Assembly: GCF_015904235.1 (NCBI RefSeq)
Contig: NZ_JADZLT010000053.1
Location: 1-64,000, forward strand
DNA from: Methylobrevis albus
Lineage (GTDB): Bacteria; Pseudomonadota; Alphaproteobacteria; Rhizobiales; Pleomorphomonadaceae
Direction: 5' to 3'
DNA length: 64,000 nt
Of this stretch, positions 10,301-17,534 are shown in pieces. Positions within the stretch are counted from its first letter, which is position 1, and every line of letters begins with the position of its first letter. The position numbers and the translations under genes were made by a program. The notes under the pieces were generated by a model. The model worked only from the letters and a program-made list of their open reading frames with translations, made no database searches and had not been told where the DNA came from.

Positions 10301-10502
10301 CGTCGGCAATGTCTACGTCAACCGCAACATGATCGGCGCCGTGGTCGGCTCGCAGCCCTTCGGCGGGTCCGGCCTCTCCGGCACCGGCCCGAAGGCCGGT
10401 GGCCCGCTCTATCTCACCCGCTTCGCGCAGGAGCAGGTGGTCTCGGTCAACACCGCGGCCGCCGGCGGCAACGCGACGCTGATCGCGATGGGCGAGGAGT
10501 AG
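7353..10502 (+). CDS. putA: Bifunctional proline dehydrogenase / L-glutamate gamma-semialdehyde dehydrogenase
   Basis: The 1049-residue product oxidises proline to glutamate in two steps. The N-terminal half is the FAD-dependent PRODH barrel (SIKLSALHPRYE, NLTVDAEEADRL, RLVKGAYWDTE, TRKAATDLSYL, FATHNALSV). The C-terminal half is the P5C dehydrogenase (SPWNFPLAIF, FTGSTETAW, Glu in IAETGGLNAM, nucleophilic Cys836 in AGQRCSAL). The protein starts directly with the PRODH arm: there is no ribbon-helix-helix domain as in E. coli PutA (1320 residues), so it should be purely enzymatic. ATG 7353 follows GGAGCG. Regulation is probably by the divergent Lrp-type protein. Confidence 0.97.
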   Translation: MSSPTPSLFKPLAPEPRPAFTAAYAPPDEEVVAALLADVGIATSEQHARVDAAAIRTINGIRARQSALGGVEDFLHAYSLSTKEGLAVMVLAEALLRVPDGATADRLIEDKLAAAQFDGSRKSGDPLLVSASAWALGITTRIVQPGETPDGVISGLVKRLGLPAVRTATRQAMRVMGHQFVLGETIEAALSRARSLEGKGYRHSYDMLGEGARTALDAERYFLSYSKAIDAIGRSAGNAALPNRPGISIKLSALHPRYEIVKLDRLQRELCPRLLDLARAAKAYDLNLTVDAEEADRLALSLEIIGAVAADPSLKGWDGFGLAVQAYQKRAVHVVDWVRDLGAGLDRRFMVRLVKGAYWDTEVKRAQERGLDDFPVFTRKAATDLSYLAAAKRLLDARPRIFPQFATHNALSVAEVIEMAGGHGADKASFEFQRLHGMGEALYRQVTESDGHPCRIYAPVGGHRDLLAYLVRRLLENGANSSFVAGVGDPNVAVASLIRRPQEVLDGGRHARHGAIPKPAHIFAPRLNSRGVELGDDAARTAFFAAIAAAEAPGQPAAPLISGQPAPGRRRSVVSPADGRTEVGVVIEASAETATAAIAAARAAFPAWAATPAATRAAALERAADLMEARRERLIALLAAEAGKTLVDGLAEVREAVDFCRYYAAEALRLFGADAHLPGPTGEDNRLCHRGRGVFVAISPWNFPLAIFMGQVTAALAAGNTVVAKPAEQTPLIAAEGVRILHEAGVPAGALALVPGDGAVGAALTADPSIAGVVFTGSTETAWAINRTLANKRGPIVPLIAETGGLNAMLVDATALGEQVADDVVLSAFRSAGQRCSALRLLFLQEDVADHMLALIAGAAAELTVGDPADPATDVGPIIDLEAKAGIDAHVDAARTAGRVRFEGRLPGGTLARGTYVAPTIIELAAAKDLDREVFGPVLHVVRWKSNGLDRVLDDIAASGYGLTLGVHSRIDGTVKRVVDRLAVGNVYVNRNMIGAVVGSQPFGGSGLSGTGPKAGGPLYLTRFAQEQVVSVNTAAAGGNATLIAMGEE

Positions 10503-10522
10503 AGCGCACTGTGGGCGAGGGC

Positions 10523-11434
10523 TCAGCCCTGCCGCACGATCGTGCCGCTCATGTTGACGAGGATCCGCGCGGCGGTGATCGCCGAGAGGCCGCCGACGTC
10601 GTTGGGTGGATAGAGCTCGACGATGTCGCAGCCGACGATCTGCCGACGCGTGCCCGCGCCGGCGATCAGGTCGATCACCTGGGTATAGGTGAGGCCGCCC
10701 GGCGTACGCGCGCCGACGCCCGGCATGAAGCCGGGGTCGAGGCCGTCGCAGTCGAGCGTGACGACCACCCGCGCGCCCTCGGGGATATGCCGCAAGGCGG
10801 CCTCGACGCCGCCGGCGTGCACCTCGCGGGCGGTGACGAGGCGGCTGCCGAAGGCTTGTGCGTCGGCGATCTCGGCGTCGCGGGCGCTGCCGACGCTGCG
10901 CAGGCCGACCTGCACCATGCCGGCGACGTGCTTCATCTCGCTCGCCCGCCGCATCGGGCTCGAATAGCCGAGCCGTTCGCCGTGCACCTCGTCGCGCCAG
11001 TCGAGGTGCGCGTCGATCTGCAGGATCCAGATCGGCCCGTGCTTGGCGAACGCCTCGAGGAAGGGGATCGGCACCGAGTCGTCGCCGCCGAGGAGGATCG
11101 GCACCGCGGATCCCGCCAGCACCTCGCGCGTCTTCGCCGCGATCCGGTCCCGGTTGCCCGCATTGTCGCCCATCGTCGTCGGCACGTCGTCGGCGTCGAC
11201 GCAGCAGATCGGCCCGCCCGCGAACAGCGGCCCGCCGAGATCGAAATCCCAGTTGCCCACGAGACCCGCATCGGCCTCGCTCGCCGCCCGGATCGCACTC
11301 GGCGCCAGCGCCAGGTCGCTGCTGTCCTTGCCGGGATAGGTGGTGCCGTGCCCGGCACCGAAGATCACCACACGGGGAGGATCGCCCGCGGCGAGGCGAT
11401 CGGGGAAGCCGAGGAAGCTGGGCGAGGCGGTCAT
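10523..11434 (-). CDS. Ureohydrolase (arginase/agmatinase family), variant metal site
   Basis: A 303-residue member of the Mn-dependent ureohydrolases. Metal motifs are IDAHLDW (Asp141, His143, Asp145) and TLDCDGLDP (Asp228, Asp230). The first metal motif, normally GG(D/E)HS, reads GGDDS, with Asp119 in the place of the usual His. Likely substrates are guanidino compounds (agmatine, guanidinobutyrate); the exact one cannot be read from sequence. ATG 11434 is used since the family starts close to the RVVIFGAG strand. It converges on putA with 20 bp between the stops; a nitrogen-catabolism role would suit that neighbour but is inference. Confidence 0.82.
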   Translation of the reverse strand: MTASPSFLGFPDRLAAGDPPRVVIFGAGHGTTYPGKDSSDLALAPSAIRAASEADAGLVGNWDFDLGGPLFAGGPICCVDADDVPTTMGDNAGNRDRIAAKTREVLAGSAVPILLGGDDSVPIPFLEAFAKHGPIWILQIDAHLDWRDEVHGERLGYSSPMRRASEMKHVAGMVQVGLRSVGSARDAEIADAQAFGSRLVTAREVHAGGVEAALRHIPEGARVVVTLDCDGLDPGFMPGVGARTPGGLTYTQVIDLIAGAGTRRQIVGCDIVELYPPNDVGGLSAITAARILVNMSGTIVRQG

Positions 11435-11524
11435 GGCGGTCCTTCGGATCTTGGAAGCGCAGCGAGTGTCGTCGAAGGGACGTGCGATTTGAAGATGGAA
11501 ACCGGGAGGGACGAAGCAGCGGTC

Positions 11525-11672
11525 GTCATGGTCCGCGCAGGCGGGCCATCCACGAAGGCCCCACGGGTGGCCGTGCGCCGCGCCCGCTTCTGAACGAAGG
11601 ATGGACAATCCATCGGAGCCGCGGTTCATGCGAGGCTGCGGGTCGTGGATGGTGCGCCTGCGCGGACCAAAC
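11525..11672. repeat. Nested inverted-repeat element, copy A
   Basis: Two arms in opposite orientation. The left (11525-11555) contains ATGGTCCGC ... GCGGGCCAT and the right (11642-11669) begins TCGTGGATGG and runs to GCGCGGACCA. Each arm is itself a short palindrome (9-bp half-stems round a 4-nt loop), and the arms pair with each other over about 28 nt with a few mismatches. A better preserved copy lies at 22738-22842. The intervening ~85 bp differ between copies. The element fills most of the 379-bp gap between the ureohydrolase and the next gene; the rest (11673-11813) shows nothing I recognise. Confidence 0.8.
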
Positions 11673-11813
11673 GAGTGTTGTGCAGGCTTCGCTACGCCCG
11701 GTTCACATTCTTCCCGTTTCGTTCACCGCGACATGACAATTTCGCGCACGGCCATCGATCGGGGTGCTGCGGACTTGGCGTCTGGACCGCGGGTCGCGTA
11801 GACTCCTTCCGTC

Positions 11814-12521
11814 ATGTCGATCTGGACCCGCCTTTCCGAACTCCTCGCCCGCCTGCCGGCCGTCACCGCCGTCAGTGGCTTCATCGACCATATCGTCACG
11901 CTGGTGCGCGAGACCTTCAGCGGCGAGACCCGGCGCGAGGTGGCCTTCACCGTGTCGATGATCGCGCTGGTCGCCAAGATGGCGAAGGCCGACGGCGTCG
12001 TCAGCGAGGACGAGGTCGAGATCGTCAAGAAGCTGTTCGTCGTGCCCGACGCGGAACGGCGCAACGTCGCGCGGCTGTTCAATCTCGCCAAGCAGGATGT
12101 CGCCGGCTTCGACCTCTATGCGGAGCGGATCGCCGCGATGCATACCGACGATCCGGCGATGCTGGAGAACATCCTCGACGGCCTGTTCATGATCGCCGCC
12201 TCGGACGGCGTCGTGCACGAGCGCGAGCTCGCCTTCCTCGAGGAGGTCGGCCGCATCTTCAGGATCTCGGAAGGCGCCTTCATGCGCACGCTCGCCCGCC
12301 ACGTGCGGGCCGACGCCTCCGATCCCTACGTGATCCTCGGCATTCCCCGCGGCACCCATCCCGACGACATCAAGCGGCACTACCGTCGCCTCGTCGGCGA
12401 AACCCACCCGGACCGGCTGATCGGCCGCGGCGTGCCGGCCGAGTGCGTCCGCATGGCGACCGACCGCCTCGCGCGGCTCAACGGCGCCTATGAGCGGATC
12501 GAGCGGGAATTCGCCGTCTGA
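11814..12521 (+). CDS. TerB-DnaJ domain protein (DjlA-like co-chaperone)
   Basis: The 235-residue product has an alpha-helical TerB-type domain at about residues 40-155 (two EF-like repeats: AKADGVVSEDEVE and AASDGVVHERELAF) and a C-terminal J-domain at about 165-232 (DPYVILGIPRGTHPDDIKRHYRRL, with the HPD tripeptide inside ETHPDRL). This is the DjlA/DjiA layout without an N-terminal membrane anchor. J-domains stimulate DnaK; the TerB part may bind metal or membrane proteins. Its stop codon overlaps the next start (TGATG at 12519-12523), so it is translationally coupled to the amidase. Confidence 0.88.
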   Translation: MSIWTRLSELLARLPAVTAVSGFIDHIVTLVRETFSGETRREVAFTVSMIALVAKMAKADGVVSEDEVEIVKKLFVVPDAERRNVARLFNLAKQDVAGFDLYAERIAAMHTDDPAMLENILDGLFMIAASDGVVHERELAFLEEVGRIFRISEGAFMRTLARHVRADASDPYVILGIPRGTHPDDIKRHYRRLVGETHPDRLIGRGVPAECVRMATDRLARLNGAYERIEREFAV

Positions 12522-13276
12522 TGGTCGATCCGTTCGACCTCGCCGTCGAGGAGCGGCCGTCGCCCAACCACGGGCCGCGGCCGGACGGCGCCGCCATCGA
12601 GCTCGTGATCCTGCACTATACCGGCATGCCGTCCGGGGAGGGCGCGCTGGCCTGGCTGTGCGACCCGCGCTCGCAGGTCTCGTCGCATTACTTCGTCCAT
12701 GCCGACGGGCGACTGGTGCAGATGGTGCCGGAGGAGCGCCGCGCTTGGCACGCCGGCATCTCCAACTGGCACGGCAAGGCCGATATCAACTCGCGTTCGA
12801 TCGGCATCGAGATCGAAAATCCGGGCCATGAACACGGTTACGCCGAATTTCCGCAGCCGCAGGTCGAGGCGGTGATCGCGCTCGTGCGCTCGATCATGCT
12901 GCGGCGCACCATTTTTCCACAGGCGGTCCTCGCCCATTCCGACGTCGCCCCCCTGCGCAAGCAGGATCCGGGTGAAAAATTTCCATGGGACCGGCTCGCC
13001 GCCGCGGGCGTCGGATTATGGGTGCCGCCGGCCCCGATCCGGGGCGGCCGCTTCTTCCAGCGCGGCGATCGCGGGCAGCCGGTCGAGGCACTGCAGGCGA
13101 TGCTCGCTCTCTATGGCTATGGCCTTGAGCCGACGGGAGATTTCGACGAACTCACCGAGGCGGTGGTAACGGCCTTCCAGCGCCATTTCAGGCCCGAGCG
13201 CGTCGACGGCATCGCCGACGTTTCGACCATCGAGACACTCGCCGCGCTGCTGCGCCAGCTGCCACGCTTTGCCTGA
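12521..13276 (+). CDS. N-acetylmuramoyl-L-alanine amidase, AmpD-like, with peptidoglycan-binding domain
   Basis: A 251-residue Amidase_2 enzyme. Zinc ligands are the His in VILHYTGMP and the His and Asp region in LAHSDVAPLRKQDPG; SSHYFVHADG and IGIEIENPG complete the fold. A PG_binding_1 domain follows at about residues 185-245 (GQPVEALQAMLALYGYG, AVVTAFQRHFRP). There is no signal peptide, which fits a cytosolic AmpD role in cleaving anhydro-muropeptides, a step that supplies the anhydro-sugar used by AnmK (17535). The start overlaps the previous stop by one base. Confidence 0.92.
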   Translation: MVDPFDLAVEERPSPNHGPRPDGAAIELVILHYTGMPSGEGALAWLCDPRSQVSSHYFVHADGRLVQMVPEERRAWHAGISNWHGKADINSRSIGIEIENPGHEHGYAEFPQPQVEAVIALVRSIMLRRTIFPQAVLAHSDVAPLRKQDPGEKFPWDRLAAAGVGLWVPPAPIRGGRFFQRGDRGQPVEALQAMLALYGYGLEPTGDFDELTEAVVTAFQRHFRPERVDGIADVSTIETLAALLRQLPRFA

Positions 13277-13494
13277 CGTCGGTGCAGTGCAGCGTCCCGC
13301 CTTGGAACGGCCGGGTCTGCTCCGTTTTTCTGCCATCATTGCGCATACAATCTCGCGCCCTTCCAAGTATTAACGAAATATAAATCCACACTCTTGGCGT
13401 TCGTTCTGCAACGCCTAGATCCGGGTCGTATTCCCGCCCGATTTTCTGTCCAGTAAGGCCGCCTCGTTATTGGATAGAGGACGGGCAATACGAA

Positions 13495-14235
13495 ATGTGG
13501 GTGAAGACAAGGTCCTGCTCGGCGGCGTTGGCTGCTGTCATTCTGGTTGGAACGTCGATCGGCGTTCAGGCAGCGGAAACGGAGACGAAGGACAAGGTGC
13601 CCGCGGCCGAGGCCGCCGCCGAGAAGGCCGATGAGCGGCCGGTCGGCATCCTCGGCATGATCCGCGAGGCGAATGCCCGCAAGGAAGCCGAGACCACCGC
13701 TGCCCCGGAGGCGAAAGCCGAAGCCGTGGCCGAATCGGCGCCCAAGGCGAAGACTGCCAAGGCCAAGCGCCGGACCACCAAGGCGGCGAACGCCGGCGAG
13801 GTCGAGACCACCGGGTCGATCGCCCCGCCGCAGCGCACCGCCCGCAACGAGCACCGCGGCAAGTCCTACATCAAGTCGCTGATCCGCAAGCACGCCATCG
13901 AGAAGGGCGTGCCGGTGGAGTTCGCCGAGGCCGTCGTCATGGTCGAGAGCAACTTCAACCCGAAGGCACGCAGCCCGGCCGGCGCGGTCGGCCTGATGCA
14001 GATCATCCCGTCCACGGCCCGCGGGCTCGGCTACCGCGGTTCGGCCGCCGGGCTCTACGACCTCGAGACCAACATCCATTGGGGCATGACCTATCTCGCC
14101 GGCGCCTATGACCGGGCCGGCGGCGACACCTGCGGCGCCGTGCTGCGCTACAACGCCGGGCATTTCGCGACCCGCATGACCCGTGGCGTCCGCGCCTATT
14201 GCGCCAAGGTCAACCGCTACGTCGCATCGCTCTGA
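13495..14235 (+). CDS. Lytic transglycosylase, SLT family, secreted
   Basis: A 246-residue protein with a signal peptide at residues 1 to about 24 (hydrophobic ALAAVILVGTSIGVQA), a disordered Ala/Lys/Glu-rich linker to about residue 120, and a C-terminal SLT domain. The catalytic Glu lies in VMVESNFNPKA; SPAGAVGLMQIIPSTA and LRYNAGH are the expected later motifs. It should cleave glycan strands with 1,6-anhydro products, feeding the recycling enzymes nearby. The upstream 218 bp contain an AT-rich patch at 13364-13386 (ATTAACGAAATATAAATC) that may hold its promoter. Confidence 0.92.
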   Translation: MWVKTRSCSAALAAVILVGTSIGVQAAETETKDKVPAAEAAAEKADERPVGILGMIREANARKEAETTAAPEAKAEAVAESAPKAKTAKAKRRTTKAANAGEVETTGSIAPPQRTARNEHRGKSYIKSLIRKHAIEKGVPVEFAEAVVMVESNFNPKARSPAGAVGLMQIIPSTARGLGYRGSAAGLYDLETNIHWGMTYLAGAYDRAGGDTCGAVLRYNAGHFATRMTRGVRAYCAKVNRYVASL

Positions 14236-14290
14236 GAGACCGCCGCCGTTCGGCCTTGACGGCCGGGCGGTGGCGCTGTCTAACCGGCCC

Positions 14291-14681
14291 GCCAGCCGGT
14301 CGGACGACCGCCCTGACGAGACGCGAAAGCGTGTCCGGGAGGAAAGTCCGGGCTCCACGGAAACACGGTGCCGGGTAACGCCCGGCGGGGGCGACCCCAG
14401 GGAAAGTGCCACAGAGATCGAACCGCCCCGGGTCCGCCCGGGGTAAGGGTGAAAAGGTGGGGTAAGAGCCCACCGCGCTGCCGGCAACGGTGGCGGCATG
14501 GCAAACCCCACCGGGAGCAAAACCGAATAGGGGCGGCGCGGGCGCTTTTCAGGCGCCCAGTTCGTTTCCGAGCCAGTCGCCCGGGTGGGTTGCACGAGGC
14601 GTCCGGTAACGGGCGTCCCAGATGAATGGTCGTCGGACGGGGAAACCCGTCGCACAGAACCCGGCTTACAGACCGGCTGGC
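14291..14681 (+). ncRNA. rnpB: RNase P RNA
   Basis: Bacterial type A RNase P RNA. The P1 stem is GCCAGCCGGTC (14291-14301) with GACCGGCTGGC (14671-14681). The universal GGAGGAAAGTCCGGGCTCC core lies at 14338-14356 and the matching 3' core ACAGAACCCGGCTTACAGAC at 14654-14673. The mid-section (GGTAAGGGTGAAAAGGTG, AAACCCCACCGGGAGCAA) is typical. The catalytic RNA matures tRNA 5' ends. It sits in the 620-bp gap between the lytic transglycosylase and the first BA14K gene. Confidence 0.97.
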
Positions 14682-14750
14682 ATTTTCCTTCGTTTCCCCG
14701 CACACCGCCGCCCATGCCCCCGATCCGCCTTGATGCGGGGCCATCGTCGG

Positions 14751-14787
14751 TTCAGCTCCGGTTCAGCTTGGCGCCGCTAGGATCCGT
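14751..14787 (+). promoter_or_regulatory. Tandem 11-bp repeat promoter upstream of BA14K gene 1
   Basis: Two direct repeats GGTTCAGCTCC / GGTTCAGCTTG with an exact 11-bp period, then GCGCCG and CTAGGATC, a plausible -10 (TAGGAT). The same order with the same spacing is found before the second BA14K gene at 15485. Direct repeats with a one-turn period next to a weak -35 are the usual form of an OmpR-family activator site; the regulator is unknown. Confidence 0.55.
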
Positions 14788-14855
14788 TCAACGCTGGAGG
14801 TCAGCGGCGATCGGATGAGCGGCCGGCGGGCCCGGGATCGCGAGGAGAAACGAAA

Positions 14856-15383
14856 ATGGTCATGGTCATGATGTCGAAGGCGGCCGGACGCCGCGTGGTG
14901 CGTGGGGTGTCTTCGCTGCTCGTCGTCGCGCTTGCCGCGACCGGCATGTCGCTGGTGAGCGCCCCCTTGACGGTGTCCAGCGCCGAGGCGCGCGACCAGT
15001 GGCGCCGCTACCCCGATCAGCACCGCTATTACGACAACCGCCGCTACAACCACCGCCGCCACTACGACAGCGGCGCGGTCGTGGGTGCGGGCGTGGCCGG
15101 CCTCGCGGTCGGGGCGCTGCTCGGCACCGCGCTCGCGGCTCCGCCGCGCTATGCGCCGCCGCCCGTGACCTACGTCGCGCCGCCGCCGCCGCCGGTCTAT
15201 TACGAAGCCCCGCCCGTCTATTACCAGGCGCCGCCGGTGGTCTACAGCTCCGCGCCGCCGGCCGGCGGCTACCCGGCCTATTCGGCCGGCTGGTACAGCT
15301 ACTGCGAGTCGCGCTACCGCTCGTTCGACCCGCAGTCCGGGACCTTCGTCGGCTACGACGGCATGCGGCACTTCTGCCAGTAA
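14856..15383 (+). CDS. BA14K-family secreted protein 1
   Basis: The 175-residue product has an N-terminal signal or anchor (SSLLVVALAATGMSLVSA, about residues 18-36), an Arg/Tyr/His-rich stretch, a Gly/Ala hydrophobic segment at about 70-90 (AVVGAGVAGLAVGALLG) and a Pro/Tyr-rich linker. It ends in the BA14K signature (C-x3-YRSFDPQSGT-x2-G-x-DG-x-RH-x-C). BA14K proteins are rhizobial/Brucella envelope proteins; the Brucella member was reported as immunoreactive and lectin-like. GAGGAG 7-8 nt before ATG 14856 supports the start, though in-frame ATGs follow at once. The biochemical function is unknown. Confidence 0.88.
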   Translation: MVMVMMSKAAGRRVVRGVSSLLVVALAATGMSLVSAPLTVSSAEARDQWRRYPDQHRYYDNRRYNHRRHYDSGAVVGAGVAGLAVGALLGTALAAPPRYAPPPVTYVAPPPPPVYYEAPPVYYQAPPVVYSSAPPAGGYPAYSAGWYSYCESRYRSFDPQSGTFVGYDGMRHFCQ

Positions 15384-15443
15384 ACCGGGTATCGCCGCGC
15401 CGCATCCGGCGCCCCGCCCATCCCGATCGACGTCCATAACCGC

Positions 15444-15473
15444 CCCCGGGGAGCTTTCCCGGGGTTTTTTTTT
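15444..15473 (+). terminator. Rho-independent terminator after BA14K gene 1
   Basis: Stem CCCCGGG / CCCGGGG with a 7-nt loop followed by nine T residues, 60 nt past the stop codon. Confidence 0.95.
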
Positions 15474-15484
15474 ACCGTCTGGAC

Positions 15485-15530
15485 GGTTCAGCTTGGGTTC
15501 AGGTTGGAACTCCTAGGCTGCCGGCACGTT
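15485..15530 (+). promoter_or_regulatory. Promoter of BA14K gene 2: 11-bp repeats overlapping an EcfG-type promoter
   Basis: Direct repeats GGTTCAGCTTG / GGTTCAGGTTG (11-bp period) start at 15485 and run into CTAGGCT, matching the arrangement at 14751. Overlapping them is GGAAC (15506-15510), 16 nt, CGTT (15527-15530), the consensus of the alphaproteobacterial general-stress sigma factor EcfG. Two modes of control may meet here. The leader to ATG 15604 is about 65 nt. Confidence 0.65.
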
Positions 15531-15603
15531 GTCGTCACAAGGCTCGGACCGTAAGGCCGGGGCGAGACGACGGGGAAAGAAACGAGCTGCAAGGAGGCCA
15601 ACA

Positions 15604-16119
15604 ATGGCTCAGGCAATCAATGGTACCGCTGCGACCCGGACGGGTGGACGGCGTATACTCTCGACGATGCTTGCCGCCGTGATCGCGGCGACCAGCCTCA
15701 CCGTCGTGACCGTTCCGGTGACGGCGACGCAGGCCGAAGCGCGCGAGCGTCACAATGGCTACTGGAAGAAGCGTCCGCGTCATGTTCAGCGCCGCGACGA
15801 TTTCCGGCGCCCGTTCTTCGCGGATCGCCGCGGTGACCGCTATCACGACCGCCGCCACTATTACCGTCGCCACAACAACAATGGCGCCATGATCGGTGCC
15901 GGCATTGCCGGCCTCGCCGCAGGCGCGATCATCGGCGGTGCGTTGGCACAGCCCGGCTATTCGCCGCCGCGGGTGACCTACAACAGCGCCCCCGCTGCAG
16001 GTGGCTATGCGCCCGGCAGCCAGGGCTGGTACCGCTACTGCAGCTCGAAGTACCGCTCGTTCGACCCGCAGTCGGGCACCTACATGGGCTACGACGGCTA
16101 CCGTCACTACTGCCAGTAA
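15604..16119 (+). CDS. BA14K-family secreted protein 2
   Basis: A 171-residue paralog of the preceding gene. It has a signal segment at about residues 19-44 (MLAAVIAATSLTVVTVPV), a basic Arg/His/Tyr region, the Gly/Ala segment GAMIGAGIAGLAAGAIIGGAL, and the terminal signature C-x3-YRSFDPQSGT-x2-G-x-DG-x-RH-x-C. A very strong AAGGAGG lies 8 nt before ATG 15604. It has its own promoter and terminators on both sides, so it is monocistronic. The consensus EcfG promoter suggests stress induction; the function is unknown. Confidence 0.9.
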   Translation: MAQAINGTAATRTGGRRILSTMLAAVIAATSLTVVTVPVTATQAEARERHNGYWKKRPRHVQRRDDFRRPFFADRRGDRYHDRRHYYRRHNNNGAMIGAGIAGLAAGAIIGGALAQPGYSPPRVTYNSAPAAGGYAPGSQGWYRYCSSKYRSFDPQSGTYMGYDGYRHYCQ

Positions 16120-16137
16120 CCAACTGGCTCTAATCGC

Positions 16138-16167
16138 AAAAAACCCCGGCCACTGGCCGGGGTTTTC
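16138..16167. terminator. Bidirectional terminator between BA14K gene 2 and tyrS
   Basis: Stem CCCCGGCCA / TGGCCGGGG (one-base loop) flanked by AAAAAA on the left and TTTT on the right, serving both converging genes. Confidence 0.92.
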
Positions 16168-16192
16168 GTTTGCGTGGCGATCTTGGAACGCG

Positions 16193-17440
16193 TCAGCCGG
16201 CTTTCAGCAGCACATGCTTCTTGCGGCCGAACGACAGTTTGATCACCCGGTCGGCGTTGAGGTCGGCGGCAGTGAGCGTCGCTCGGGCGTCCGTCACCGC
16301 TGCGTCGTTCACCTTCAGCGCGCCGCCGTCGAGCGCCCGGCGAGCCTCGCCGTTCGAGGCGACGAGCCCGGCGCGCACGAAGGCGGTGAGAACCCCGAGC
16401 CCGGCCTCGAGATCGCCCGCGGCGATCGCCACCGTCGGCAGGTCGCTGCCGAGGGCGCCTTCCTCAAAGGTCCGGCGCGCGGTCTCGGCGGCGGCCTCTG
16501 CGGCCTCGCGGCCGTGCAGCAGCGCGGTAATCTCGCCGGCCAGCACCTTCTTCGCCTCGTTGATCTCAGCGCCCCCCAGCGCCGCGAGCCGGGCGACCTC
16601 GGACAGCGGCAACGTCGTGTAGAGCTTCAGGAAGCGCTCCACGTCGGCGTCCTCGGTGTTGCGCCAGTACTGCCAGAAGTCGTAGGGGCTAAGCTGGTCG
16701 GCATTGAGCCAGACCGCTCCGTTCGCCGTCTTGCCCATCTTGGCGCCCGACGAGGTGGTGAGCAGCGGCGAGGTGAGGGCGTAGAGCGACACGTCGTGCA
16801 TGCGTCGGCCGAGGTCGATGCCGTTGATGATGTTGCCCCACTGATCGGAGCCGCCCATCTGCAGCACGCAGCCGAGCCGCCGGTTGAGCTCGACGAAGTC
16901 GTAGGCCTGCAGGATCATGTAGTTGAATTCGAGGAACGACAGCGACTGCTCGCGGTCGAGCCGCAGCTTCACCGAATCGAACGCCAGCATGCGGTTGACC
17001 GAGAAGTGCCGGCCGACGTCGCGCAGGAACTCGAGGTAGTTGATGCCGAGCAGCCAGTCGGCGTTGTTGACCATCAGCGCCTTGCCGCCGTCGAAGTCGA
17101 GGTAGCGGGCAAAGCAGCGCCGGATGCCGACGAGGTTCCGCTCGATGTCCTCAGGCGTCAGCAGCTTGCGCGCCTCGTCCTTGAACGAGGGATCACCGAC
17201 CATCGAGGTGCCGCCGCCCATCAGCGCGATCGGCTTGTGGCCGGTCTGCTGCATCCAGTGCAGCATCATGATCTGGATCAGCGACCCGGCGTGCAGGCTG
17301 GGCGCCGTGGCGTCGAAGCCGATATACGCGGTGATCGGACCCTTCAGCGCCGCCGCGTCGAGACCTTCCGGATCGGAGATCTGATGGACGAAACCGCGCT
17401 CCGACAGGACGCGCAGGAAATCCGACTTGAACCCGCTCAT
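16193..17440 (-). CDS. tyrS: Tyrosyl-tRNA synthetase
   Basis: A 415-residue class I synthetase. It has [19 protein letters not shown], the HIGH-equivalent region near residue 45, the specificity segment GGSDQWGNI, the KMSKS-equivalent KMGKT, and a C-terminal S4 RNA-binding domain at about 350-410 ([15 protein letters not shown]). It charges tRNA-Tyr. It is divergent from anmK (94 bp apart), a pairing common in rhizobia. Confidence 0.97.
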   Translation of the reverse strand: MSGFKSDFLRVLSERGFVHQISDPEGLDAAALKGPITAYIGFDATAPSLHAGSLIQIMMLHWMQQTGHKPIALMGGGTSMVGDPSFKDEARKLLTPEDIERNLVGIRRCFARYLDFDGGKALMVNNADWLLGINYLEFLRDVGRHFSVNRMLAFDSVKLRLDREQSLSFLEFNYMILQAYDFVELNRRLGCVLQMGGSDQWGNIINGIDLGRRMHDVSLYALTSPLLTTSSGAKMGKTANGAVWLNADQLSPYDFWQYWRNTEDADVERFLKLYTTLPLSEVARLAALGGAEINEAKKVLAGEITALLHGREAAEAAAETARRTFEEGALGSDLPTVAIAAGDLEAGLGVLTAFVRAGLVASNGEARRALDGGALKVNDAAVTDARATLTAADLNADRVIKLSFGRKKHVLLKAG

Positions 17441-17534
17441 GACACCTTGTTCCCTTGAGGTCGCCGGGCAACCGCGCGGCGTGGCGCGTCCTTAGCAGAG
17501 ACGCGCAGGAAATTCACCGGGGAAGGAGCCACCG

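Noticed and set aside
13304..13326. GGAAC ... CGTT upstream of the lytic transglycosylase, resembling an EcfG promoter
   Set aside because: The spacer is 14 nt, while the EcfG consensus needs 16-17.
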